NCBI GenBank assembly: GCA_963711725.1
Contig: CAVQFO010000023.1
Coordinates: forward strand, 310,001-374,000
Direction of reading: 5' to 3'
From: CAVQFO01 sp963711725
GTDB taxonomy: Bacteria > Pseudomonadota > Gammaproteobacteria > Nitrococcales > Aquisalimonadaceae
Length of the DNA stretch: 64,000 nt
In this document: in pieces, positions 54,658 to 62,373 of the stretch
Position numbering within the stretch: the stretch's first letter is position 1
Layout: each line of letters opens with the position of its first letter
Notes under the pieces: generated by a model
The model's input: the letters and a program-made list of their open reading frames with translations, nothing else
What the model was told of the DNA's origin: nothing
The model's database searches: none
Made by a program: the position numbers and the translations under genes

Positions 54658-56052
54658 ATGAGTTCGCGACCCCATTCCGCTCGACGCCTGTTCGTGCTCG
54701 ATACGACCGTGCTCTTGCACGATCCCACGGCGCTGTTCCGGTTTCAGGAACACGACATCTACATCCCGATCAGTGTCCTGGAGGAGTTGGACCAAACCAA
54801 GCGGGGGGTCTCCGAGCTTGCGCGGAACGCGCGCCAGGTCAGTCGGTTCCTGGACGAGCTGGTCAAGGATGCCGGCCCCTCGGAAATGGAAGCCGGCTTG
54901 GCGCTGACGGAGGCGGCAACGGCCGCCGAAGGCGCGCGAGGGCGCCTATTCTTCCACGCCCCGCCCAAGGCGCCCCGCGACACCCGGCCCTTCCACGGAC
55001 CTTCCCAGGCGGTGCTGGACGCCGCCCACGATCTGCAAAGCGCCCACCCGGCCGGGCGCGTCACCGTCGTGACCAAGGACATCAACCTGCGGGTCAAGGC
55101 CGCGGTGGTGGGCATCCATGCCGAGGACTACTACAGCGACCAGGTCCTGGACGATCTGGATCTCTTGTACGCGGGCGCTCTGCCCCTGCCCTCGGACCTG
55201 TGCGAGCGGGGGACGCGCCTGGACGACCGGAACGGCGCGCCGCTCTACGAACTGGATCTTCCCGCCGACATGGTCGTTCACCCGAACGAATTCGTTTACG
55301 CGGCTGACGGAGATTCCGGATTCGAGGCCCGGGTGCTGACGATCAATGGCGGCAGGGCGACGGTCTCGCTCGTGGCCGACTTCCGCGACGGCGGCCGTGA
55401 GGCGTGGGGTGTCCACGCCCGCAATCGGGAGCAGAACTTCGCCCTCAACATGCTCATGGACCCGGAGATGGACTTCGTAAGCCTCCTGGGGGCGGCGGGC
55501 ACGGGCAAAACCCTGTTGACGCTCGCCGCGGGCCTGAGCCAGACCCTGGACGAACAACGCTATACCGAGATCATCATGACTCGCGTCACCGTGCCGCTGG
55601 GGGAGGACATCGGCTACCTTCCGGGTACCGAGGAAGAGAAGATGACCCCTTGGATGGGGGCCCTGATGGACAATCTCGAAGTGCTGGCACAGCCGGCCGG
55701 CGCCGGGAGCTGGGGACGCGCGGCCACCGAGGACATGATCCGCAGTCGTATCAAGATCCGCTCGTTGAACTTCATGCGCGGCCGCACCTTCCTCAACAAG
55801 CTGATCATCCTGGACGAGGCCCAGAACCTGACCGCCAAGCAGATGAAGGCGCTGATCACCCGCGCGGGCCCGGGCACCAAGATCGTCGCCATGGGCAACA
55901 TCGCCCAAATCGACACGCCTTATCTCACGGAATCCAGCTCCGGACTGACCTACGTGGTGGACCGGTTCAAGGCCTGGCCCCACGGCGGGCACATCACGCT
56001 GCTGCGCGGCGAACGCTCGCGCCTGGCCGATTTCGCCACGGAAAACCTCTAG
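54658..56052 (+). CDS. PIN-PhoH family ATPase/ribonuclease
   Basis: A 464-residue YlaK/PhoH2-like protein: an N-terminal PIN ribonuclease domain (RLFVLDTTVLLHDP, ISVLEELDQTKRG, VTVVTKDINLRVKA) and a C-terminal PhoH ATPase domain with Walker A LLGAAGTGKTLLTLAAGL near residue 280 and Walker B KLIILDEAQNLTAKQMKALI. Such proteins couple RNA cleavage with RNA-helicase activity. The stop codon TAG is the first three bases of the left inverted repeat of a MITE-like element, so its natural C-terminus may have been altered by insertion. Confidence 0.93.
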   Translation: MSSRPHSARRLFVLDTTVLLHDPTALFRFQEHDIYIPISVLEELDQTKRGVSELARNARQVSRFLDELVKDAGPSEMEAGLALTEAATAAEGARGRLFFHAPPKAPRDTRPFHGPSQAVLDAAHDLQSAHPAGRVTVVTKDINLRVKAAVVGIHAEDYYSDQVLDDLDLLYAGALPLPSDLCERGTRLDDRNGAPLYELDLPADMVVHPNEFVYAADGDSGFEARVLTINGGRATVSLVADFRDGGREAWGVHARNREQNFALNMLMDPEMDFVSLLGAAGTGKTLLTLAAGLSQTLDEQRYTEIIMTRVTVPLGEDIGYLPGTEEEKMTPWMGALMDNLEVLAQPAGAGSWGRAATEDMIRSRIKIRSLNFMRGRTFLNKLIILDEAQNLTAKQMKALITRAGPGTKIVAMGNIAQIDTPYLTESSSGLTYVVDRFKAWPHGGHITLLRGERSRLADFATENL

Positions 56053-56229
56053 TGTAGTGCGTCGTAAATCCTGGTGCTTTCAGCGTGCCGCTACCGGGTC
56101 GGATGCCAGGCGCGCGGGCGCAGGAAGGGTCATTCCCTTTCAAGTCCGCGCAACACCGCGGGTGGCCCGGTAGCGGCACGCCCGAAGCGAGCCCCCCACA
56201 AGCGCCAGGATTTACGACGCACTACACTA
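56050..56229. mobile_element. 180-bp MITE-like element with 25-bp perfect terminal inverted repeats
   Basis: The left end TAGTGTAGTGCGTCGTAAAT continues to 56074 (25 nt), and its exact reverse complement occupies 56205-56229. A second perfect inner pair (16 nt, GCGTGCCGCTACCGGG at 56083-56098 and its complement at 56166-56181) makes one long hairpin. It has no ORF. Both ends sit in CTAG (56049-56052 and 56227-56230 as cacTAG), consistent with a TA or CTAG target duplication as produced by IS630/IS5-type transposases. It provides the phoH stop codon. No other copy is in the window. Confidence 0.8.
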
Positions 56230-56238
56230 GCAACCGTC

Positions 56239-56664
56239 TCAGTCACGCTCCGCGAGCTGACGCTCAAAGGCATCCACCGCCGCCACACCGGTAAGGAGAT
56301 CGCGGCGGTCGGCTTCCCAGTCGTCCGGGGTCAGGCGAACCAGCCAACCCCGGCCGTAAGGGTCGGAACTGATCAGGCCCGGCTCCTCCATGGCGGCTTC
56401 GTTGACCTCGGCCACGACCCCGGAGACGGGTGAACGGGCCGGTTCCACCCAATCGCCCGATTCCAGCGTCGCGCAGGAAAAGCCCTTGCGGACCTCCTTG
56501 CCAACACGCTTGGGCGAATAAACCGCCACTTCCCCCAGGATTTCGCACCCAGGCTCGGCGAGGCCGACCGTGACGCTACCGTCCGCGTCGCGCTTCGCCC
56601 ATACGTGGTTCTCAATGCTGTAATAGAGATCGTCCGGGATCTCGTAGTCGCGCACCTTGACCAT
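56239..56664 (-). CDS. GcvH-like protein lacking the lipoylation lysine
   Basis: A 141-residue glycine-cleavage H-protein fold: LYYSIENHVWAKRDADGSVT, LGEVAVYSPKRVGKEVRKGF and SPVSGVVAEVNEAAMEEPGL. In lipoylated H proteins the carrier lysine sits in ES-x-K; here the segment is CATLESGDWVEPARSPVSG with Asp71 at that place (codon GAT). It therefore cannot carry lipoate on the standard residue. The start at 56664 (MVKVRDYEIPDD) is preferred; an in-frame TTG at 56718 exists. No gcvT or gcvP is nearby. Function unknown. Confidence 0.8.
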   Translation of the reverse strand: MVKVRDYEIPDDLYYSIENHVWAKRDADGSVTVGLAEPGCEILGEVAVYSPKRVGKEVRKGFSCATLESGDWVEPARSPVSGVVAEVNEAAMEEPGLISSDPYGRGWLVRLTPDDWEADRRDLLTGVAAVDAFERQLAERD

Positions 56665-56872
56665 CCTCTCCCCGGGGCCCACCCAAACAACCTTAGATAG
56701 CCGGATATTAGCATCCAATCCAGTGGAGGGAAGAAGCGACGAGGCAAACCGGCGAACGGCGATGGTCGGGACAGGCGCTCCGCTCCGGTATACTGTGGAA
56801 CGATTTGATGCTGAATCAGTCTCAGAAAAGCGGCACTGCGGTCACGCGACCCCCGGAGAAACCAAGAGCGGG

Positions 56873-58366
56873 ATGCACATTTCAGGCAAAAAACAGCCTC
56901 ACCGGCATGGCGGAGGCTCCCGGCCGCCGGCAGCGCGCGGACTGGCAGCCGCCTTCATGGCGTTTGTCATGATCGTGAGCGCTCCGCTACGGGCCGACCC
57001 GGTGCAACTACCAGACATGGGATCGTCGGCCAGCAGAGCCTTGTCCATCAGTGACGAAAAAACCCTTGGGGCCGAAATCATGGGTGAAGTCCGGCGCCAG
57101 TTGCCGCTGGACGGCGATCCGGAACTCGACGGCTACATCCAGAGCCTGGGCCAGCAGTTGGTCTCCCACGCCCAAACCCCGGATTTCCGGTTTCACTTTT
57201 TCGTCGTTCGGGACGATACCATCAACGCCTTCGCTCTCCCTGGCGGTTACATCGGCGTCAACACGGGGTTGATCGCCGACACCCGCAATGAAAGCGAACT
57301 GGCCGGGGTGATGTCCCATGAAATCGCCCACGTGGCACAGCGCCATTTCGCGCGGACACTGGCGGCCGAGAAGGGCTCGAGTCTGCGCACCATCGCTATC
57401 TTGCTGGCGGCGATCCTGGTGGGCCAAGCCAATCCGCAGGCGGGTGTCGCGCTGGCAACCGGCGGCCAGGCCGCTGCCATTCAACGCCAGCTCAACTACA
57501 CGCGGGCCCATGAGCAGGAGGCGGACAGCGTCGGCATCCATATCCTGGCCGCTTCCGGATTCGATCCCAAGGGGATGCCGGAATTCTTCCAGCGCCTGCT
57601 CAGGGACAGCCAATACCAGAGCAAGGCCCCGGAATTCCTCAGCACACACCCGCTGACCGAGGCGCGTATCGCCGAAACCCTCGCCCGCGCGCGCACCCTG
57701 CCCCAGGGCACCGAGACCCACGACCGAATCTACGGACTGATGCGCGCCAAGCTCACGGAGGGCCGATTCGACAGAAAGGAACAGGCCCTGTCCTATTTCC
57801 AGGACGAGACCCGAAACCCGCGTGACTTCAACGCCACCCAGGCCGCGTACGGCTTGGCCCTGGCGGAGACGGATGCGGGCAAGCTCGACGCCGCCGAGCA
57901 GCGCCTCAAACGCCTGATCCACGACGACGGCGAGTACGTCCCCTATTACACCGCCCTCGCCCGGGCGCAGGCCCAGGGCAAGCACTACGAAACCGCCCTC
58001 AAGACCCTGAGCACCACCCTGAACCTGTTCCCGGGCGACTATGCCGCCACCGTATACTACGTGCAGACGCTCATTCGGGCAGGCCAACCAGCCAAGGCGG
58101 AGAGCGTTGCCCGCAATTTCCTGGACAAGCGCACCGATGACCCGCGTTTCTACCACTTGCTGGCTCAGGCCGCGGATGCGGCGGGACACGAACCGGAAGC
58201 GGAACTCGCCATGGCCGAATACTACGCCCGCATGGGGCAGACCAGCCTGGCCATGGACCAACTCAAACAGGTCATCAATTCCTCGGAAGCAGACCATTTC
58301 CAGAAGAGCCGGGCGGTGGCCCGCAAGAAGGATCTGGAGCAGCGTCAGACCCAGACGCTGCAGTAG
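56873..58366 (+). CDS. bepA: BepA-like M48 periplasmic metalloprotease with TPR repeats
   Basis: About 497 residues. The N-terminal signal includes GLAAAFMAFVMIVSAPLRAD; the M48 domain has the zinc motif SHEIAHVAQRHFA (His149, Glu150, His153) and the third ligand Glu in AHEQEADSVG near 214. The C-terminal half is helical TPR repeats (e.g. YYTALARAQAQGKHYETALK). BepA degrades or assists stalled outer-membrane proteins such as LptD. The start is the ATG just before the basic signal region; the upstream in-frame sequence looks non-coding. Confidence 0.9.
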   Translation: MHISGKKQPHRHGGGSRPPAARGLAAAFMAFVMIVSAPLRADPVQLPDMGSSASRALSISDEKTLGAEIMGEVRRQLPLDGDPELDGYIQSLGQQLVSHAQTPDFRFHFFVVRDDTINAFALPGGYIGVNTGLIADTRNESELAGVMSHEIAHVAQRHFARTLAAEKGSSLRTIAILLAAILVGQANPQAGVALATGGQAAAIQRQLNYTRAHEQEADSVGIHILAASGFDPKGMPEFFQRLLRDSQYQSKAPEFLSTHPLTEARIAETLARARTLPQGTETHDRIYGLMRAKLTEGRFDRKEQALSYFQDETRNPRDFNATQAAYGLALAETDAGKLDAAEQRLKRLIHDDGEYVPYYTALARAQAQGKHYETALKTLSTTLNLFPGDYAATVYYVQTLIRAGQPAKAESVARNFLDKRTDDPRFYHLLAQAADAAGHEPEAELAMAEYYARMGQTSLAMDQLKQVINSSEADHFQKSRAVARKKDLEQRQTQTLQ

Positions 58367-58727
58367 AAAAGCGCCTACTCGGCCGCCAAGCGGTGGTTTT
58401 CCGAAGCAGCAAATCCGTTAACATGGGCCCTGGAGCTCATCGGATCAGCTAACAACCGCTCCATCGCGTCGGCGGCATCACTCCAAATGCCAACGGGCCC
58501 CGGGCAACCAGAGGTCCTTGTGGCAGCGCAACACCGAGCCCTGCTAGACTCCATTGCGCGCATGGCCGGACCCGTCGCGGGACAGGCATGGGATCACTGG
58601 CGGCAATGAACCACATCGTTCACGAATTTCTGGACGCTCACACGGGCGCCCCCACCGACACCCGCCCGAGGGCGACGGCCTGCTGCCCGGCTTTCGCCAA
58701 CTGCCCCCCTCGCCATCGGCTGCCGCA
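58367..58727. other. Non-coding stretch between bepA and phaE
   Basis: No gene is supported. A 62-codon minus-strand frame and in-frame codons upstream of phaE lack RBS and recognisable content. A promoter for phaE-phaC should lie here; I see no convincing -35/-10 pair. Confidence 0.35.
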
Positions 58728-59690
58728 ATGAGTTCAGAACACACCCACACCTCGACGGCCTGGTGGCAATGGCTGGAAGACGTTCAGGCGCGATCCGCCG
58801 ATATGTTCGGGGTCGGAGAGCCGACGGCCGGCACGGATTCCGACCGGGTTCGCACGCAAACGGAACAGGTCGATCAGCTTCATGCGGCGCTCGCGCGCCT
58901 GGCGGAGCAGTTTTCGAACGAAGAGCGGAGCGACTCTCCGGCGTGGTCGGAATCCCTGGCTGAATTCACGGCCTCGGCGCGACAATGTCTGGAGAGCTTT
59001 CTGGCTGTCTCCGGCCAGCAGCCTCCGGCCCCCGCCCTGGAACTGGTGGCGGCGCTGGCTGGTCTGCTATCCGGCGCCGGGCGCACGGCGCAGGCGAGTC
59101 AAACCTGGGTCGATCCCCTGCTCGGTTTCTGGTCCCAAGCGATGGAACAAACACCCCGCCTGGGCATGCTCCAGCATCATCAGGCCCAGTTCCAAACCGT
59201 TAGCAAATCCCTGATCCGGTACCAGCGGGCATCGCGGGCCTACGCCGGGCTGGTCGCGGACATGGCCGAACAAGCCCTGGCCGAGCTTGGCCCTGCCCTG
59301 GAGCGCAGGCTTTCCGACGAGGATTCTCCGCAACCGAGCCTGCAGGAACTCTACGAAATCTGGCTGACGGTGAACGACGGCGCCTACGAGCGCATGCTGT
59401 CCACCGACCGCTATGCCGAACTCAGTGCCGAACTCAACAACAGCTACAACAACCTGCAGCGGGATGCCCAGGTGCTGATGGACGAAGTCCTCAAACGATT
59501 CAACTTGCCCACCCGCAATGAGCTGGCCAGCACCCAGAAGCGGCTGCAACAGATCCGGCGACATACCCGTCACACCGTGAGCGAGGAACTGGCGGGCCTG
59601 CGAGGCGAGATGGATGCCTTGCGCGAGGAAGTGGAGCGTTTGCGGAAGGAAGTGAAGACAACCCCCCAGGGCTCCCGGGAGGACGACTGA
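58728..59690 (+). CDS. phaE: PHA synthase subunit PhaE (class III)
   Basis: A 320-residue non-catalytic subunit of the class III synthase. It shows the PhaE pattern: a Trp-rich start (STAWWQWLEDVQARSADMFG), FWSQAMEQTPRLGMLQHHQ, YEIWLTVNDGAYERMLSTDR, FNLPTRNELASTQKRLQQIR and a C-terminal coiled coil (EELAGLRGEMDALREEVERL). It forms the active complex with PhaC, whose gene starts one base after the stop. The start at 58728 is the first ATG giving the family N-terminus. Confidence 0.92.
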   Translation: MSSEHTHTSTAWWQWLEDVQARSADMFGVGEPTAGTDSDRVRTQTEQVDQLHAALARLAEQFSNEERSDSPAWSESLAEFTASARQCLESFLAVSGQQPPAPALELVAALAGLLSGAGRTAQASQTWVDPLLGFWSQAMEQTPRLGMLQHHQAQFQTVSKSLIRYQRASRAYAGLVADMAEQALAELGPALERRLSDEDSPQPSLQELYEIWLTVNDGAYERMLSTDRYAELSAELNNSYNNLQRDAQVLMDEVLKRFNLPTRNELASTQKRLQQIRRHTRHTVSEELAGLRGEMDALREEVERLRKEVKTTPQGSREDD

Positions 59691-59691
59691 G

Positions 59692-60749
59692 ATGGAGACC
59701 GGCGCGGAACGCAGCCTCGCAGCGGAGTTGGCCGAGCTGGCCGAAGGCCTTGGCACGGCATTGGGCCAGGCCGCCGCCATGCAGCCGGTCCGTATCGGCC
59801 CCAGCCCTCGCGAAACTGTTCTGCACCGGGAACACTACACGCTGTACCGCTATCGGGCCCCGGAAACCGGGCCAACCCATCCGGTTCCCGTCCTGATCGT
59901 GTATTCACTGGTGAACCGGCCCTATCTGCTTGATCTCCACGAACGACGGTCGCTGATCGCCCGCCTCCGAGAAGCCGGCCTGCAGGTGTACTTGATCGAC
60001 TGGGCCGATCCCGAGCCCGCCGACCGCTATTTGACCCTGGAAGACTACATCGCCGGTTTCATCGGAGAGGCCCACCGCTGGATTCGCAGGGAGCATGGCG
60101 TCCCCGCCGCGAGCCTGCTCGGCGTCTGTCAGGGGGGACGCTGGCCACCTGCTTCGCTGCCCTGCACCCGGAGCAGGTCCATTGCCTGGTGAATCTGGCC
60201 AGTCCCATCGACTTCTCCCGGCCCGCCAACGCCCTCGCACGCATGGCGAAGCATCTGGACGTGGACGCCTTGGTCGATGCCTGGGGGAACATCCCCAGCG
60301 ACCAACTCAACACCGCGTTTGTGAGCCTCAGTCCGTTTCGCCTGTTGTCCCAACGCTACGTCGAGCTCGCCCGCTTGGCGGATAATCCCGCCGGGATCGA
60401 GGACTTCCTGCGCATGGAGCAGTGGATGTACGACAGCCCCGACCAGGCCGGCGAAGCGTTCCGGGAATTCATCACGGCCTTCTACCAGGACAACCGTCTG
60501 AGCACGGGGCAGTTGGATATCGGCGGGAGGCACGTGAACCCATCCAGGCTCACCATGCCCATACTGAACGTCTACGCCGAATCGGACCATCTCGTGACTC
60601 CGGACTCGGCCCGAGCGTTGGGCGCCTGCGGGAACAGCTCGGATTACCGGGAGATCGCGTTTCCCGGCGGGCATTTGGGAGTATTCATAAGCGGCCGGGC
60701 CGCCAAGACACTGCATCCCCAGATCGCCGAATGGCTGCTGGCACGATAA
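59692..60749 (+). pseudogene. phaC: Class III PHA synthase PhaC, one frame break in a G run
   Basis: The catalytic subunit polymerising 3-hydroxyacyl-CoA. The first 148 codons include VPVLIVYSLVNRPYLLDL, LQVYLIDWADPEP and the lipase-like box GVCQGG with nucleophile Cys146. Directly after it a run of six G at about 60132-60137 shifts the frame. Seven G would restore TLATCFAALHPEQVHCLVNL, DFLRMEQWMYDSPDQAGEAF, YAESDHLVTPDSA (catalytic Asp) and PGGHLGVFISGRA (catalytic His), a 352-residue normal-length protein. Homopolymer sequencing error or phase-variable slippage are the two readings. Confidence 0.92.
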
Positions 60750-60821
60750 CCACCTCCCGATGCGTTCGAAAATACCACGCAATTTGAGCCACTTACTGCT
60801 GCGTCGCAGCAACGAAAGTTC

Positions 60822-60849
60822 TTGTCTCGCGAATCGGAATAGGTAGAAT
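60822..60849 (+). promoter_or_regulatory. Candidate promoter, plus strand, after phaC
   Basis: TTGTCT (60822-60827) and TAGAAT (60844-60849) with a 16-bp spacer, placing a start near 60856 within an AT-richer intergenic region. Confidence 0.4.
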
Positions 60850-60900
60850 CGACAGCTATCGGACATTTGGCCAGGTTGCCCAAACATAGAGCGACCGGCC

Positions 60901-60928
60901 AAAAAAAACCCCCTCGGGGTGAGGGGGG
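60901..60928 (-). terminator. Intrinsic terminator of the minus-strand RNA
   Basis: Minus-strand CCCCCTC, loop ACCCC, GAGGGGG, then eight T (plus-strand A run 60901-60908). Confidence 0.8.
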
Positions 60929-60953
60929 AAGGAGTAGGCGGCTAGGTGCCGCC

Positions 60954-61061
60954 TTGGAGGAGAAGCGAAACAGAAGCTGGTTACTAACAAACTGGCCGTT
61001 TTTGAAGCGCTCCAGCTCCCGTAAGAGCGAACCTTTAAAAGCTTACATAATTAAACAATAA
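60954..61061 (+). CDS. Possible 35-residue basic peptide
   Basis: A TTG start about 20 bases after an AAGGAG box opens LEEKRNRSWLLTNWPFLKRS and continues through SSRKSEPLKAYIIKQ to TAA. It is basic with a short Trp/Leu-rich core. It lies inside the candidate plus-strand transcript and opposite the minus-strand one. The spacing to the RBS is long and chance is a real possibility. Confidence 0.2.
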   Translation: MEEKRNRSWLLTNWPFLKRSSSRKSEPLKAYIIKQ

Positions 61062-61079
61062 GAGAGCGCGTTACACTGG

Positions 61080-61116
61080 TGGGAAGCAGCCTGACTCCGT
61101 TGCTCCCATTTTTTTT
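61080..61116 (+). terminator. Intrinsic terminator, plus strand
   Basis: TGGGA (bulged A) GCA pairs with TGC-TCCCA around a 12-base loop, followed by eight T at 61109-61116. Confidence 0.6.
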
Positions 61117-61140
61117 GCCCTCTCAATGTTGCTATGCAGC

Positions 61141-61169
61141 ATAATAATCCTGCTCCGCACCACTGTCAA
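61141..61169 (-). promoter_or_regulatory. Near-consensus sigma-70 promoter of the minus-strand RNA
   Basis: TTGACA at 61169-61164 and TATTAT at 61146-61141 on the minus strand, 17-bp spacer. It is one of the best promoter matches in the window. Confidence 0.65.
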
Positions 61170-61308
61170 CAGCTTTGTAAGTATTATCCTACAATATCAA
61201 GCATTGGTACAGTGATTCTCCTTACCTCTCAGTAAGGATCTCACTCGGAATATTGCAGCTCAACCTGGGGAAACATAGGACAACGGGAGGCGACGATCAC
61301 CCGAACGA

Positions 61309-61336
61309 AAAAGGCCGGCGCTTGCGCCGGCCTTTT
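61309..61336 (-). terminator. Intrinsic terminator after phaB
   Basis: AAAAGGCCGGCGC-TT-GCGCCGGCCTTTT is a perfect palindrome, T-rich on both strands, about 35 bp beyond the phaB stop. Confidence 0.85.
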
Positions 61337-61372
61337 CGTCGGCCCGTCATGCCGAGCCAATGAGGCAGAATC

Positions 61373-62119
61373 TTAGAAGCTACAGAACAGCGCACCGTTA
61401 ACCGGAATGTTCGCACCGTTGATGTAACCGGAATCCTCATGCGCCAGGAAGGCCACCACACGGGCAATCTCGTCGGGGCGGCCCATGCGTCCGGTCGGAA
61501 CCTGGGCGATGATCTGGCTACGCACTTCCTCCGGAATCGCGTCGGTCATGGAGGTGGCGATATAGCCCGGCGAAACGGTGTTGGCCGTCACATTCTTGCG
61601 GGCACCTTCCTTCGCCAGCGCCATGCTGAAACCGTGCATGCCGGCCTTGGCGGCGGAGTAGTTGGTCTGCCCGAACTGGCCGGTCTGACCGTTCACGGAA
61701 GAAATGTTGACGATGCGGCCGAACTTGCGCTCGCGCATGCCGTCGATGAACTGACGGGTCACATTGAACACGCTATTCAGGTTCACGCTGATCACCGCGC
61801 CCCAGTTGCTCTCTTCCATTTTGTGGAGGAAGCCGTCACGGGTGATGCCGGCGACATTGACCAGCACGTCCACGGGACCGAATTCGCTCTCGACCTTCTG
61901 CGCCATTTCGGCGCAGGAGTCGAAATCGGCGACATTGCACTCCACCCAGCCAATGTCGAAACCCTCTTCCTTGCGCTCGGCCTGCCAATCGGCGATTTTT
62001 TCCTTCTCGGCATCGACGCAGGTGGTGACAACCTTGTGGCCGGCGGCGGCCAGTTGCTTGCAGATTTCGGTACCAATACCGCCGTTCCCACCGGTTACCA
62101 GGGCGACTCGATTAGCCAT
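61373..62119 (-). CDS. phaB: Acetoacetyl-CoA reductase PhaB
   Basis: A 248-residue short-chain dehydrogenase that reduces acetoacetyl-CoA with NADPH to (R)-3-hydroxybutyryl-CoA, the PHA monomer. Cofactor motif ALVTGGNGGIGTEICKQLAA, VNVAGITRDGFLHKM, catalytic Ser in IVNISSVNGQTGQFGQ, and YSAAKAGMHGF (Tyr and Lys). VSPGYIATSMTDAIPEEV follows. The start at 62119 (MANRVALVTGG) is the family N-terminus. A strong promoter with a palindrome lies about 185 bp upstream. Confidence 0.95.
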   Translation of the reverse strand: MANRVALVTGGNGGIGTEICKQLAAAGHKVVTTCVDAEKEKIADWQAERKEEGFDIGWVECNVADFDSCAEMAQKVESEFGPVDVLVNVAGITRDGFLHKMEESNWGAVISVNLNSVFNVTRQFIDGMRERKFGRIVNISSVNGQTGQFGQTNYSAAKAGMHGFSMALAKEGARKNVTANTVSPGYIATSMTDAIPEEVRSQIIAQVPTGRMGRPDEIARVVAFLAHEDSGYINGANIPVNGALFCSF

Positions 62120-62304
62120 GCCATATTCCTCTGTTGCTCGGTTGCAGTATGAGCGGCCGCGCGGCCGCCTCATTTCTCAACAATAGGTTCCCGCCAAGCC
62201 GCCCCGCTGAGGGGCTTGGGCACATCCTGCCAGTGGTGGCGGGCCGCAATGCCGGCGTCTTTGCTCTTGTTCTTACACCTTGTGCATTGCATCATCCCTG
62301 GGGG

Positions 62305-62333
62305 ATCATAGGGACAGGTGGTTCACCTGTCAA
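62305..62333 (-). promoter_or_regulatory. phaB promoter with palindromic operator in the spacer
   Basis: Minus-strand TTGACA (62333-62328) and TATGAT (62310-62305), 17-bp spacer, near consensus. A perfect dyad ACAGGTG-AAC-CACCTGT (62330-62314) overlaps the -35 end and fills the spacer, an ideal repressor position. PhaR, encoded immediately upstream, is the obvious candidate; binding is inferred. Confidence 0.65.
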
Positions 62334-62373
62334 TTTTCAACCCCGGCTCCATGCCCAGGGCCAAAAGAGAAAA

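Larger units (their letters stand above)
60856..61116 (+). ncRNA. Candidate plus-strand small transcript (about 260 nt)
   Basis: Bounded by the TTGTCT/TAGAAT promoter and an intrinsic terminator at 61080-61116 (TGGGA-A-GCA paired with TGC-TCCCA, then eight T). It contains a GGCGGC/GCCGCC hairpin (60937-60953 region). It overlaps a candidate minus-strand transcript for about 200 nt. It could instead be the 3' end of the phaEC message. Confidence 0.4.
60901..61134 (-). ncRNA. Candidate minus-strand small RNA (about 235 nt)
   Basis: The promoter is TTGACA (61169-61164), 17 bp, TATTAT (61146-61141), nearly consensus. The transcript would end at a strong terminator (60928-60901): CCCCCTC-ACCCC-GAGGGGG followed by eight T. 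Within it are pyrimidine-rich anti-Shine-Dalgarno-like stretches (CTTCTCCTCCAAGG, CTACTCCTTCCCCC) separated by a GGCGGC/GCCGCC hairpin. A 12-codon frame (MGATESGCFPPV) with GAGAGGG ahead lies near its 5' end (61109-61071). No Rfam family is recognised by eye. Confidence 0.55.

Noticed and set aside
58554..58727. A longer PhaE starting at 58554
   Set aside because: The upstream residues do not resemble PhaE, while the ATG at 58728 gives the family Trp-rich N-terminus.
60846..61120. 6S RNA or another named housekeeping RNA in the phaC-phaB gap
   Set aside because: No match to the 6S central bubble, tmRNA or RNase P features that I can recognise; left as unnamed candidates.
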